Source: Acinetobacter tjernbergiae DSM 14971 = CIP 107465 (GTDB taxonomy: Bacteria > Pseudomonadota > Gammaproteobacteria > Pseudomonadales > Moraxellaceae). From it: DNA of 64,000 nucleotides. The DNA is taken from NCBI RefSeq assembly GCF_000374425.1, contig NZ_KB894372.1:1-64000 (forward strand), in the 5' to 3' direction. Shown here one piece after another: positions 48,303 to 56,766 of the stretch (position 1 is its first letter; each line of letters opens with the position of its first letter). The translations under genes were made by a program, and so were the position numbers. A model generated the notes under the pieces. It was not told the origin of the DNA. It did no database searches and was given only the letters and a program-made list of their open reading frames with translations.

Positions 48303-48935
48303 GTGAATACATTATTGAAACAGACGTTAACAGTAAGCATTTTATCAACGATGCTTGCAAGTGCGGCCTTTGCAGCACCAACAGAGACCCCACCTGATTT
48401 TGTTAAACGTGTTGCTGATGGTCTAATTACACGTTTAAAAGCAGATCATGCTAAATTGCAGAACAATCCTGCTTTAGTGAAAACGATTATTCGCCAAAAC
48501 CTTGATCCGTATGTTGATTCTCAATCATTCACACGTATTGTCTTGGGTACTTATGCAAATAATCAATATACAAATGCTGCGCAACGTGCTCAGTTTGAGC
48601 AAAACTTCCGTGCGGTCATTATCGAAAACTACGGTGGTGCTTTCGCGAAATATACCAATGAAAGTTACACGATGCGTCCATTCAAGTCGACCAATAGTAA
48701 GAATCCTGTGGTAACTTTGGACTTTTCGCATAATGGTGAAAAGATCCCTGTATCGTTCCAATTAATTGATAAGGGCGATCAATGGAAAGTTCGTAATATC
48801 AATGTCTCTGGTATTGACCTTGGTTTGCAGTTCCGCAACCAATTCGCCGCAACTGTTCAGCGTAATGGCGGTGATATAAATAAAGCGATTGCAACATTTA
48901 AACCAGATGCTGATGCTGCTGTTAGCAAAAAATAA
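48303..48935 (+). CDS. mlaC: Periplasmic phospholipid-binding protein MlaC
   Basis: 210 residues with a signal peptide (1-24, cleavage after AAFA). FVKRVADGLITRLKADHAKL, YVDSQSFTRIVLGTY and WKVRNINVSGIDLGLQFRNQFAATVQRNGGDINKAI match MlaC. It carries phospholipids between the outer-membrane MlaA complex and MlaFEDB. mlaA is not in this window. Confidence 0.95.
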   Translation: MNTLLKQTLTVSILSTMLASAAFAAPTETPPDFVKRVADGLITRLKADHAKLQNNPALVKTIIRQNLDPYVDSQSFTRIVLGTYANNQYTNAAQRAQFEQNFRAVIIENYGGAFAKYTNESYTMRPFKSTNSKNPVVTLDFSHNGEKIPVSFQLIDKGDQWKVRNINVSGIDLGLQFRNQFAATVQRNGGDINKAIATFKPDADAAVSKK

Positions 48936-48946
48936 GTAGGTGAAGG

Positions 48947-49234
48947 GTGATTCAGTATATTGATCAGCAGTTGATTGTTTCAAAAACAATTGATTTTGCA
49001 AATGCGGAACAAGTTTATTTGACGGGTTTGAAGCATATTCAACAGCATAAGGAGTTCCCTTTGGTTGTTGATCTTGCTCAGCTTGAACAGGGTAATACCT
49101 TATCTTTGGCTGTTTTGGTGCAATGGTTGCGCCAAACGCCAGATAATAAAGGTCTGCATTTTAAAAATGTGTCTGAGAAAATGCTAAAAGTCATCCAGGC
49201 CTGTCATTTACAAGATGATTTGAAATTGATTTGA
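48947..49234 (+). CDS. mlaB: STAS-domain protein MlaB
   Basis: 95 residues, GTG start at 48947 with AGGTGAAGG upstream. A compact STAS fold: LIVSKTIDFANAEQVYLTG, FPLVVDLAQLEQGNTLSLAVLVQWLRQ, ending in KMLKVIQACHLQDDLKLI. MlaB binds MlaF and stabilises the complex. It is last in the operon, 12 bases after mlaC. Confidence 0.92.
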   Translation: MIQYIDQQLIVSKTIDFANAEQVYLTGLKHIQQHKEFPLVVDLAQLEQGNTLSLAVLVQWLRQTPDNKGLHFKNVSEKMLKVIQACHLQDDLKLI

Positions 49235-49253
49235 TGAAATCTTGTAGATTGAA

Positions 49254-49283
49254 AAACAGAGTTAATATTAACTCTGTTTTTTT
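49254..49283 (+). terminator. Terminator of the mla operon
   Basis: AAACAGAGTTAA pairs with TTAACTCTGTTT around a two-base gap, followed by a T-run. Confidence 0.9.
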
Positions 49284-49351
49284 TGTTTTAAAATTTCTTT
49301 GCTTTGGGGAGTTATGGGGCATATCGCTGATATACAAAAATAAGATCGGCA

Positions 49352-49861
49352 GTGGTCAATACAATAATAAGTAATGACTTATTTTGTGATGATTGTAATC
49401 TTTATTATTTTGAAAAAGAGGATGGGACAAAAAGACATCAAGCCGTAAGCACATTACGTGATGATGTAAATTTACATATTATTTTTTCAATACCTACAGA
49501 TACACATCATATTTATATTACGGTTTCTGATGGTGATACTCATTTAATCAGGCAGTTATTTGCAACACTTGAAGATATTGAAGGACATGAGCAAATAGGT
49601 ATGGGGTGTGTCCAGTTGTTTGATGACACACGCCTTATCGAAAATGATGTAAGAGGAATAATCTTATTGCCGATTACTACATCGAATATTTTAAATTTTT
49701 TACCGAATCAACTCGAAATTAATAAAGTAAATTATAATTTTCTTTTGGTTGTCTTTTTAAGTTCGAATGAATATTTAGGATGGAAAACAAAAGGGCATGA
49801 TGCCTTAATCGATTATTTTATTGAGAATGAAAAAGATCTTGTCTCATTTAATTTGTCATAA
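49352..49861 (+). CDS. Orphan suppressor-of-fused-like (SUFU) protein
   Basis: 169 residues from a GTG at 49352; no strong ribosome-binding site, so the start is uncertain. The C-terminal half (IILLPITTSNILNFLPNQ, then VNYNFLLVVFLSSNEYLGWKTKGHDALIDYF) reads like the SUFU domain, which in bacteria is chiefly an immunity domain against secreted toxins. No toxin gene is nearby. AT-rich, inserted between mla and corA. Assignment is by pattern only. Confidence 0.55.
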   Translation: MVNTIISNDLFCDDCNLYYFEKEDGTKRHQAVSTLRDDVNLHIIFSIPTDTHHIYITVSDGDTHLIRQLFATLEDIEGHEQIGMGCVQLFDDTRLIENDVRGIILLPITTSNILNFLPNQLEINKVNYNFLLVVFLSSNEYLGWKTKGHDALIDYFIENEKDLVSFNLS

Positions 49862-49911
49862 ACTGATTAGAATATTGTGACCTTAGTCGCAATATTCTAG
49901 ATACAAGAACA

Positions 49912-50925
49912 TTAAATCCATTTCTTCCAGCGGAAGTACACCATTGGCAATATTAAGAATGCCATTAAAATACCTGTCACCACTAAAAAACTTAAACTAC
50001 CATGTGCAAAAGGTAATTCATCCGTATTCATCCCATAAATACTGGCGATGAGCATTGGTGGCGCAAGCATACTGGGTAAAATTGAGAATCGACGAATCGT
50101 ATCGTTCTGTTCGGTGTTAATGAAGCCCGATGTGGTATCGAGTAAGAAACGCACTTTTTGGAATAAGAAGGCATCATGCTCGACCAGTGAGCGTACATCT
50201 TCACTTAATTCTCGAATATCAGCATCGTAAATGTGACTGCCCAAAGCACGTGGGCGAGAGAGGAAGGTTAATACTCGGCGCAAGTCAATCAAGCAAAGTT
50301 GTGCTTTTCCGAGCATATCTTCCTGTTGAGCTAGGCGGGTAATCATGTCATCCAAATCTAAGACTTTCTCTCGGTGATGATTATTGAGAACTTCTGTGGA
50401 GTATCTTTCCAAGTCCTTGTGGATATCTTCCAAGATATCCGCAAGCTCATCCAGTTTAGCTTCTAATAATCCTAGTAAGATCCAAGTTGGGTCTTTATAG
50501 TCCATGTCATAGTCATTGCGACGTGCGCGTGCGCGGAAAGCACGGAAAGCAACGAGCTTTTCACCACGCATCGTAAATAAACGATCTTTATGTAAAATAA
50601 AGGCAACCGTTTGTACCATTGCGAGCATATGCAATGATTCATCTGCATCGCCATCGACCTGATAGTTTTTATTCTTTGTTAAAAAATATGTACTGATATG
50701 CAAAATACCATCATCATCACGGTAAAATCGTGCAGATGAGGAAATGTCTTCAAGTGACTTTAATGTGGGCAGGTTTTGATCATAAGCATCTAATACCCAT
50801 TGTTGTTCTTCTTGAGATGGCGCAATCAGATCAATCCAAACCAGTTCGGGATGGAGATCAAAACTCCCATTGATTGTTGCATCTTCTAGACTACCGCGCT
50901 CTGTGGCATAAAAGGCTTCAAGCAT
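49912..50925 (-). CDS. CorA-family divalent metal transporter
   Basis: 337 residues: a large cytoplasmic N-domain with long helices, then two membrane helices at the C-terminus. The selectivity motif GMN occurs in MLIASIYGMNTDE just after the first helix, and the end is KKWI. It is of the CorA/ZntB superfamily; Mg2+ (or Co2+/Ni2+) uptake is the likeliest role, though ZntB-type zinc transport cannot be excluded. Confidence 0.9.
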   Translation of the reverse strand: MLEAFYATERGSLEDATINGSFDLHPELVWIDLIAPSQEEQQWVLDAYDQNLPTLKSLEDISSSARFYRDDDGILHISTYFLTKNKNYQVDGDADESLHMLAMVQTVAFILHKDRLFTMRGEKLVAFRAFRARARRNDYDMDYKDPTWILLGLLEAKLDELADILEDIHKDLERYSTEVLNNHHREKVLDLDDMITRLAQQEDMLGKAQLCLIDLRRVLTFLSRPRALGSHIYDADIRELSEDVRSLVEHDAFLFQKVRFLLDTTSGFINTEQNDTIRRFSILPSMLAPPMLIASIYGMNTDELPFAHGSLSFLVVTGILMAFLILPMVYFRWKKWI

Positions 50926-51097
50926 GTCTTTTTTCCTCGCGCAGCCAATGTAAGATTTTCAGCATTGTGCCGAAAACCAGCGTGTATTTTAGACAAGGAT
51001 GAAACGAAAAACACTTGCCTAAACGTTAATTTCTAAAAAATCTTGTTACATAGCCTACTTTATCAGCATGACAGTTATATAAAATGGTTTTAATTGT

Positions 51098-51682
51098 ATG
51101 AATTCTATATGTGTTTTTTGCGGTTCTTCTCTTGGTAATGATCCTATTTATCAACAAATTGCGCAAGCGACAGGGCAGGCAATTGCGCAGCAAGGTCAAA
51201 CCCTTGTTTATGGCGGTGGCCGCTCTGGTTTAATGGGTGTGGTTGCCGATAGCGCACTACAAGCAGGTGGGCAGGTCATTGGCATCATTCCACAAGCTTT
51301 AGTTGATCGAGAATTAGCGCATACGGGTTTAACTGAACTGTATGTAGTCAATGATATGCATGAACGGAAAACCAAAATGGCAGAGTTAGCCGATGCTTTT
51401 GTCGCATTGCCTGGCGGAGCGGGCACGATGGAAGAAATTTTTGAACAATGGACATGGAATCAGTTGGGTATTCATCGAAAACCATGTGCATTTTTAAATA
51501 TTGATGGTTTCTATGATGGATTGATTCAAACCATCCAAGATTCGGTGGATCGTGGTTTTAGTCAGGCTCGTTTTGTGGAAAATTTGATTGTCGCAGATAA
51601 TATTCATGATATTTTAACCGCATTTTTAGCATATCAACCTGCGACACCCAAATGGATGTCTGTGACAGATATTCAGGGCTGA
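51098..51682 (+). CDS. LOG-family nucleotide phosphoribohydrolase
   Basis: 194 residues. SICVFCGSSLGN, VYGGGRSGLMGVVAD and ALPGGAGTMEEIFEQWTWNQLGIH (the PGGxGTxxE motif) define the LOG family. Members hydrolyse nucleotide monophosphates to base and ribose-5-phosphate (cytokinin-activating in plants; nucleotide salvage/housekeeping in bacteria). It precedes the Nudix gene by nine bases, so the two are probably cotranscribed. Confidence 0.93.
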   Translation: MNSICVFCGSSLGNDPIYQQIAQATGQAIAQQGQTLVYGGGRSGLMGVVADSALQAGGQVIGIIPQALVDRELAHTGLTELYVVNDMHERKTKMAELADAFVALPGGAGTMEEIFEQWTWNQLGIHRKPCAFLNIDGFYDGLIQTIQDSVDRGFSQARFVENLIVADNIHDILTAFLAYQPATPKWMSVTDIQG

Positions 51683-51691
51683 GGAGAATAG

Positions 51692-52087
51692 GTGAAAACT
51701 ATAACGGTTGCTGCGGCGATTATACTGAATGAACAAAACCAATTGCTCTTGGTGCGTAAACAGAACACCCACGCCTTTATGCAAGTGGGTGGTAAACTAG
51801 AAAGCAATGAGCCTCCTGAAGTTGCGATACAACGTGAGATTTTAGAGGAAATCGGTTGTGAATCTGAGATCAAACAGTTTGTCGGGCGCTTTGAAACAGC
51901 TGCGGCAAATGAGCCTGATCATCTGTTGATAAGTTATGTTTATGAGGTGGAATTGAAACAAGCACCGCATATTGCAGCTGAAATTGCGGAGATGAAATGG
52001 ATTGATTTGCATGATCAATCGACTTTACTTGCACCGCTCACTCAATACGTGGTGATTCCATGGTGTCAGCAAAATTTAGTGTACTAG
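51692..52087 (+). CDS. Nudix hydrolase
   Basis: 131 residues, GTG start. The Nudix box is GGKLESNEPPEVAIQREILEEIGC, matching G-x5-E-x7-REUxEExGU exactly. It should hydrolyse a nucleoside diphosphate derivative; the substrate is unknown, perhaps a damaged nucleotide. Its 3' end overlaps the 3' end of the convergent comF gene by 50 bases. Confidence 0.92.
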   Translation: MKTITVAAAIILNEQNQLLLVRKQNTHAFMQVGGKLESNEPPEVAIQREILEEIGCESEIKQFVGRFETAAANEPDHLLISYVYEVELKQAPHIAAEIAEMKWIDLHDQSTLLAPLTQYVVIPWCQQNLVY

Positions 52088-52730
52088 CTTGATGATTTAC
52101 TGCGGCTGCTAAACAGATACTATAAATTTTTTGGCAGCCAAGTTGTTGTAACACGTGTGATAAAGCAGTGATTGAACTCCCTGTAGTCACAACATCATCG
52201 ATGATTAAGACTTTTCGATAACGAAGATGATTGGGGGGTGTCGCCACAAATTGCTGCTCAATATTTTCGAGTCTTTCGATGCGTGACAAACCTTTTTGCG
52301 AATGTTGTGCCAAGCGTTGCACGGGTTGCCAGATGGGTAGATTTAAGCTTTTACTCAGTGCTTGAGCCAGTAACAATGTTTGATTGAAACCTCGTTCTAC
52401 CAAGCGATCTGTTGAAATTGGCATTGGAACGATTGCATGAACTTTAGGAAGTTTTACTTGTTGTAATAGTCCTTCCAATAGTCGTTGATGATGAAATTTC
52501 TGCTCATATTTAAACTGTTGAATGATGCGATCAATTGGATATTGATAATGGCAGGCAACAAAAATCTGTTGTTGATTACGTTCGATGGATTGTTTTAACC
52601 ACGGTAATTGTTGCCAACAACTTTGGCATACTCCGTATTGTTTCTTAATCCCAATATCACACAGACTACATGGCGTTAGATAATCAAAAAGCTGTTGTGT
52701 TGATCTGCCAATGAATTTAAACATAAGCAT
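52038..52730 (-). CDS. comF: ComF-type phosphoribosyltransferase-like protein
   Basis: 230 residues. An N-terminal zinc-like cluster (CSLC...GVCQSCW) is followed by a phosphoribosyltransferase domain with the PRPP motif VLIIDDVVTTGSSITAL. ComF proteins are needed for uptake or processing of transforming DNA in competent bacteria, including Acinetobacter relatives. The start overlaps the recG stop region by 14 bases, so recG-comF form one transcription unit. Confidence 0.9.
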   Translation of the reverse strand: MLMFKFIGRSTQQLFDYLTPCSLCDIGIKKQYGVCQSCWQQLPWLKQSIERNQQQIFVACHYQYPIDRIIQQFKYEQKFHHQRLLEGLLQQVKLPKVHAIVPMPISTDRLVERGFNQTLLLAQALSKSLNLPIWQPVQRLAQHSQKGLSRIERLENIEQQFVATPPNHLRYRKVLIIDDVVTTGSSITALSHVLQQLGCQKIYSICLAAAVNHQASTLNFADTMESPRIE

Positions 52731-54762
52731 ATCTTGGGGCTTCGGGTAGCCAGCGTTTTAATAGCCCATCAGCATGTTGTGGGTAATCTCTTAAAATTTG
52801 TTCAGCGACATAATGTGCTTGTGTGAGTAAATGATCATCACGTTCTAAACGTGCCACACGAAAGCCCATATCTCCAGTTTGTTTAGTTCCTAAGAGTTCA
52901 CCGGGACCACGGATTTCCAAATCTTTTTCAGCAATCACAAAACCATCATTACTTTCACGTAAAATTGAAAGGCGTTCCTGACCATTTTGAGACAAAGGTA
53001 CTTTGTAGAGTAGAGCGCAAAAACTAGCGGTAGCACCACGCCCAACCCGACCACGCAATTGGTGTAATTGGGAAAGCCCCAAACGTTCTGCATTCTCAAT
53101 AATCATAATAGATGCATTCGGGACATCGACTCCAACCTCAATCACGGTAGTGGCAATTAACAGTTGTAATTGATTGTCTTTAAATGCTTGCATGACGGAT
53201 TGTTTTTCATCGGCCTTCATTTTGCCATGTACTAGACCAATATTGATATCTGGAAAGCGTTCTTTAATTTCTTGGTAGGTCGCTTCAGCCGCTTGTGCAT
53301 CCAAGGTTTCAGACTGTTCAACTAAGGTGCAGACCCAATAGGCTTGTTTACCTTCACGACAATTGCTGGCAATCCGTTGCAGGACTTGTTCACGACGATC
53401 TAAAGGAATGGTGACTGTTTGAATAGGCGTACGTCCAGGCGGTAATTCGTCAATAATCGAGGTATCTAAATCACCATAGGCACTCATCGCGAGGGTGCGG
53501 GGAATCGGGGTTGCTGTCATGACCAATTGATGTGGGGTGAATTGATTAGCGCCTTTATTTCTTAGAGCAAGACGTTGATCTACCCCGAAACGATGTTGTT
53601 CATCAATAATGACTAAACCAAGTTTGGAGAATCCCACAGTATCTTGGAATAAGGCATGTGTTCCTACAATGAGTTGCGCATGTCCTTCTTTAATTTGTTG
53701 TTCGGCTAGAGTGCGCGCTTTGCCCTTTTGTTTGCCTGAAAGCCATGCTACTTGGATGCCTAACGGCTCAAACCAACGTTTAAAATTTAAATAATGTTGT
53801 TCGGCTAAAATCTCAGTTGGTGCCATCAGTGCAACTTGCCAATCCGCTTCTAGTGCATGACAGGCAGCAACTGCTGCGACTAAGGTTTTACCTGCTCCTA
53901 CATCACCTTGGACTAAACGGAGCATCGGTTGATCTTGCTTGAGATCTTGCAAGATTTCCTTAGAAACTCGTTTTTGTGCATTGGTCATTTGAAAAGGAAG
54001 ACCGTCTAATAATGCCTTAGCCAAGACTTTACTACTATCAAAACGAGGTGCAGCAATTTGGCGAATATAGGCGCGGCGTGTTAACAGACTAATTTGATGA
54101 GCAACCAGTTCTTCAAAAATTAATCGTTGTTGGGCAGGATGTGAACCTTGATTGAGTTGTTGCATGTTGGCATCAACAGGGGGTTCGTGAATATATTCTA
54201 ATGCTTGTTTAAGTTCATAGCCATTGCTGTATTTAGTCGGTAATAACTCAGCCAAGTCATCGCTATGGTGCTGTAAGGCTTGGCGTACATATTCACGTAG
54301 CTTGGGTTGAGTCAGTCCTTCCGTGCTTGGATAAATTGCCGTGAGTTGGGTTTTTGGTAACGGCGTATGTTGTTGGATGACTTGTATTTCTGGATGATAC
54401 AGTTCTAAGCCACGTGCACCGACGCGAACCTCACCAAAAATTCGGAGCTGTTGCCCCATTTTGATCCGATCAGTTAAACCTTTGTAAATATGATAAAAAC
54501 GTAAAGTGACCTTGCCAAAATCATCTTGTAATAAAGCGGCAAGAGATTTCTTTTTACCGGGGGGGAAATCCACTGATCGGACTTCGCCTTCAAGCAGATA
54601 ACTTCGTCCAACAACCAGCTGATTCATTGGAATAATAGTGCTACGATCTTCATAGTCACGCGGAAGATGAAACAGCAAATCATCCGTGCTAAAAATATGA
54701 AGCTTTTCTAATAGGGTTGCTGCGGCAGCACCAACGCCTTGTAATTTCTGGATTGAAGTCAT
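52717..54762 (-). CDS. recG: ATP-dependent DNA helicase RecG
   Basis: 681 residues, full length. The wedge/OB domain (YLLEGEVRSVDFPPGKKKS) precedes the helicase core: Walker A LVQGDVGAGKT, DEQH in VIIDEQHRFGVDQR, TATPIPRTLAMSAYGDLD, and the motif VI region QLHQLRGRVGRG. RecG remodels stalled forks and branched DNA. Upstream of comF and divergent from the epimerase-like gene at 54781, with 18 bases between starts. Confidence 0.97.
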   Translation of the reverse strand: MTSIQKLQGVGAAAATLLEKLHIFSTDDLLFHLPRDYEDRSTIIPMNQLVVGRSYLLEGEVRSVDFPPGKKKSLAALLQDDFGKVTLRFYHIYKGLTDRIKMGQQLRIFGEVRVGARGLELYHPEIQVIQQHTPLPKTQLTAIYPSTEGLTQPKLREYVRQALQHHSDDLAELLPTKYSNGYELKQALEYIHEPPVDANMQQLNQGSHPAQQRLIFEELVAHQISLLTRRAYIRQIAAPRFDSSKVLAKALLDGLPFQMTNAQKRVSKEILQDLKQDQPMLRLVQGDVGAGKTLVAAVAACHALEADWQVALMAPTEILAEQHYLNFKRWFEPLGIQVAWLSGKQKGKARTLAEQQIKEGHAQLIVGTHALFQDTVGFSKLGLVIIDEQHRFGVDQRLALRNKGANQFTPHQLVMTATPIPRTLAMSAYGDLDTSIIDELPPGRTPIQTVTIPLDRREQVLQRIASNCREGKQAYWVCTLVEQSETLDAQAAEATYQEIKERFPDINIGLVHGKMKADEKQSVMQAFKDNQLQLLIATTVIEVGVDVPNASIMIIENAERLGLSQLHQLRGRVGRGATASFCALLYKVPLSQNGQERLSILRESNDGFVIAEKDLEIRGPGELLGTKQTGDMGFRVARLERDDHLLTQAHYVAEQILRDYPQHADGLLKRWLPEAPRYAYV

Positions 54763-54780
54763 CTCTGGTCAAGGGTATGT

Positions 54781-55599
54781 ATGCATATTTTATTTATTGG
54801 TTATGGTAAAACATCTCAGCGTGTTGCTAAATACTTATTTGAGCAAGCTCACTACATTAGCACAATTAGCCGTAGTCAAAAAACAGATTGTTACGCAACA
54901 CATTATCTTCAAGATATTCAGCAGCTCGATCTAGCACAACTTCGTCCAGTTGATGTGGTCTATGTGATTCTTGCACCGTCACAAAGTGGCATAGCGGCAT
55001 ATCAGCAAACCTATGTTGATAGTATTGAGCCTATTGTTGAAGCGTTAAAAGGGCATCCTGTTCAACGTATTATTATTGTTTCTTCCACCCGTGTGTATGG
55101 TGAAAATGCAGGGGAGCGAATTGATGATGAGTCAGTGATTCAGCCAATCGATGAGCAAGGGCATTTACTTCGGAAGATGGAGTTATTGTGGCAAGCTTAT
55201 TATCCGCAACAGAGCATTATTGTGCGTCCAACAGGCATTTATGGGACATCAATTGCCCGATTAAAAAAACTTGCTGAGCAGACCCTTAGCTATCCAACCG
55301 TACATTTTAGTAATCGAATCCATATTGATGATTTGGCAAAATTTTTAGCATTGTTGGCGACCTTAGACCAAGTGCAATCGAGCTATATCGTGACCAACAA
55401 CACCCCTTTAGCCATGCATAAAATTTTACGTTGGTTTCAGCAATTCTTGAGTTTACCTGAAGTGGAGCTTGCATCTGAGCAAGTGACAGGTAAGCGAATT
55501 TATGCAACTCGATTAGTGGAAACTGGGTTTAAATTTGACCATTTGATTTGCTTTAATGACTATGCCGCACTGTTATCGGCACATAGTAATGGAAAATAA
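54781..55599 (+). CDS. NAD(P)-dependent epimerase/dehydratase-like protein
   Basis: 272 residues. A Rossmann start (MHILFIGYGKTSQRVAKYLF), a strand ending in VYVILAPSQ, the SSTRVYGENAGE motif with a Tyr, and IIVRPTGIYG mark the atypical-SDR/YeeZ-like family. The Y-x3-K pair is not obvious, so catalysis as an epimerase is uncertain. Cytoplasmic; role unknown. Confidence 0.8.
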   Translation: MHILFIGYGKTSQRVAKYLFEQAHYISTISRSQKTDCYATHYLQDIQQLDLAQLRPVDVVYVILAPSQSGIAAYQQTYVDSIEPIVEALKGHPVQRIIIVSSTRVYGENAGERIDDESVIQPIDEQGHLLRKMELLWQAYYPQQSIIVRPTGIYGTSIARLKKLAEQTLSYPTVHFSNRIHIDDLAKFLALLATLDQVQSSYIVTNNTPLAMHKILRWFQQFLSLPEVELASEQVTGKRIYATRLVETGFKFDHLICFNDYAALLSAHSNGK

Positions 55600-55724
55600 T
55601 TAGATTAAACTGCAAGACAGTTTGAAAGCTTGGTATGGATTTTGATGTTAAAATACCAACAGATTCCGTAAAGGAACTGCCTGAGTTGTACACATGGTTT
55701 GTGGTGAGGCATTAAGGGGGGAAT

Positions 55725-56705
55725 ATGAAAAAAATAATTTGTATGCTCATACTGGGATTCGTAACTACAACCAGTTGGGCAGGTGCGCAAACATGGTGTG
55801 TATTTGACCCACTTGGTACTCAGGGCGATATTAGTCGTCGTTTACAAGATATTCGTCTCTATGCACTTCAACATAAAACTCAGTTGAAGTTTGATACTTT
55901 TAAGGATGAAAAAGATGCGATTCAGGCATTTGATCAACATAAATGTTCAGGTTTAGTGGCATCTAATTTTCATACCTATCGTTACAACCATTTTATGGGG
56001 AGTACCAGTGGAATTGGTTTGATTTCAAACAATCGTGTTGCACGTATGTTATTGCAGTTATTAACCAATCCAAATGTCGAAAAACGTATGCTAGATCAAA
56101 ATTATGAAGTGCTAGGCATGATTCCAATTGGCACGGCATATATGATCATGAATACTCAGCAGATCAGTAAAGTTTCACAATTAAAGAATAAGACCATTGG
56201 TATTCTAGAAAATAATCCGCCTCAATTGGCATTGGTGCAAAGTGTATCGGCAAAACCTGTTTATGTGGATTTTGCGACGGCAGTTGATTCTTTTAAACAA
56301 AAGAAGATCGATATCTTGGCTGCACCAGCGTATGGCGTATTACCTTATAACTTGAAAAAAGAGTTTGGTGAATCGACCCAAGTGGTGAACTTTCCTGTGG
56401 CATATTTTGCAATCAATATTGTGATTCGACCTCAAGCTTATCCCAATGGTTTTGGACATCAGATACGAACTTGGTTTGTGAAAAATAGTAATGTTTTAGC
56501 AGCACAAGCAATGCAATGGGAAAATCATTTACCTGCCTATTATTGGGCAGATATCTCAGGATACGAAAAACAAGGTTATGAAGCTCTAGTGGCGAAGATT
56601 CGCAATCGTTATGTCGATTCAGGTTATTATGATGCGTATTTTGTCGAGCTAATCAAACGACTCAGATGTTTAGATGACCCCAAATCTTTAGAGTGTCGTC
56701 GATAA
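55725..56705 (+). CDS. Putative periplasmic solute-binding protein
   Basis: 326 residues with a signal peptide (1-19, MKKIICMLILGFVTTTSWA). The body (VFDPLGTQGDISRRLQDIRLYAL, then CSGLVASNFHTYRYN, then IPIGTAYMIMN, then IGILENNPPQL) follows the type-2 solute-binding fold of TRAP/tripartite-like receptors, and four cysteines could form disulphides, two of them at the end (RLRCLDD, SLECRR). No permease gene adjoins it. GGGGG-AAT upstream acts as ribosome-binding site. Confidence 0.72.
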   Translation: MKKIICMLILGFVTTTSWAGAQTWCVFDPLGTQGDISRRLQDIRLYALQHKTQLKFDTFKDEKDAIQAFDQHKCSGLVASNFHTYRYNHFMGSTSGIGLISNNRVARMLLQLLTNPNVEKRMLDQNYEVLGMIPIGTAYMIMNTQQISKVSQLKNKTIGILENNPPQLALVQSVSAKPVYVDFATAVDSFKQKKIDILAAPAYGVLPYNLKKEFGESTQVVNFPVAYFAINIVIRPQAYPNGFGHQIRTWFVKNSNVLAAQAMQWENHLPAYYWADISGYEKQGYEALVAKIRNRYVDSGYYDAYFVELIKRLRCLDDPKSLECRR

Positions 56706-56707
56706 GT

Positions 56708-56744
56708 TGTGTTAGCTAAAGCGATTCACGCTTTAACTAACACA
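56708..56744. terminator. Strong stem-loop between convergent genes
   Basis: TGTGTTAGCTAAAGCG pairs with CGCTTTAACTAACACA with one mismatch around a five-base loop. No T-run, but its length and place between convergent stops suggest a shared terminator. Confidence 0.65.
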
Positions 56745-56766
56745 GAAGAAATGAACGTTGATAGCG

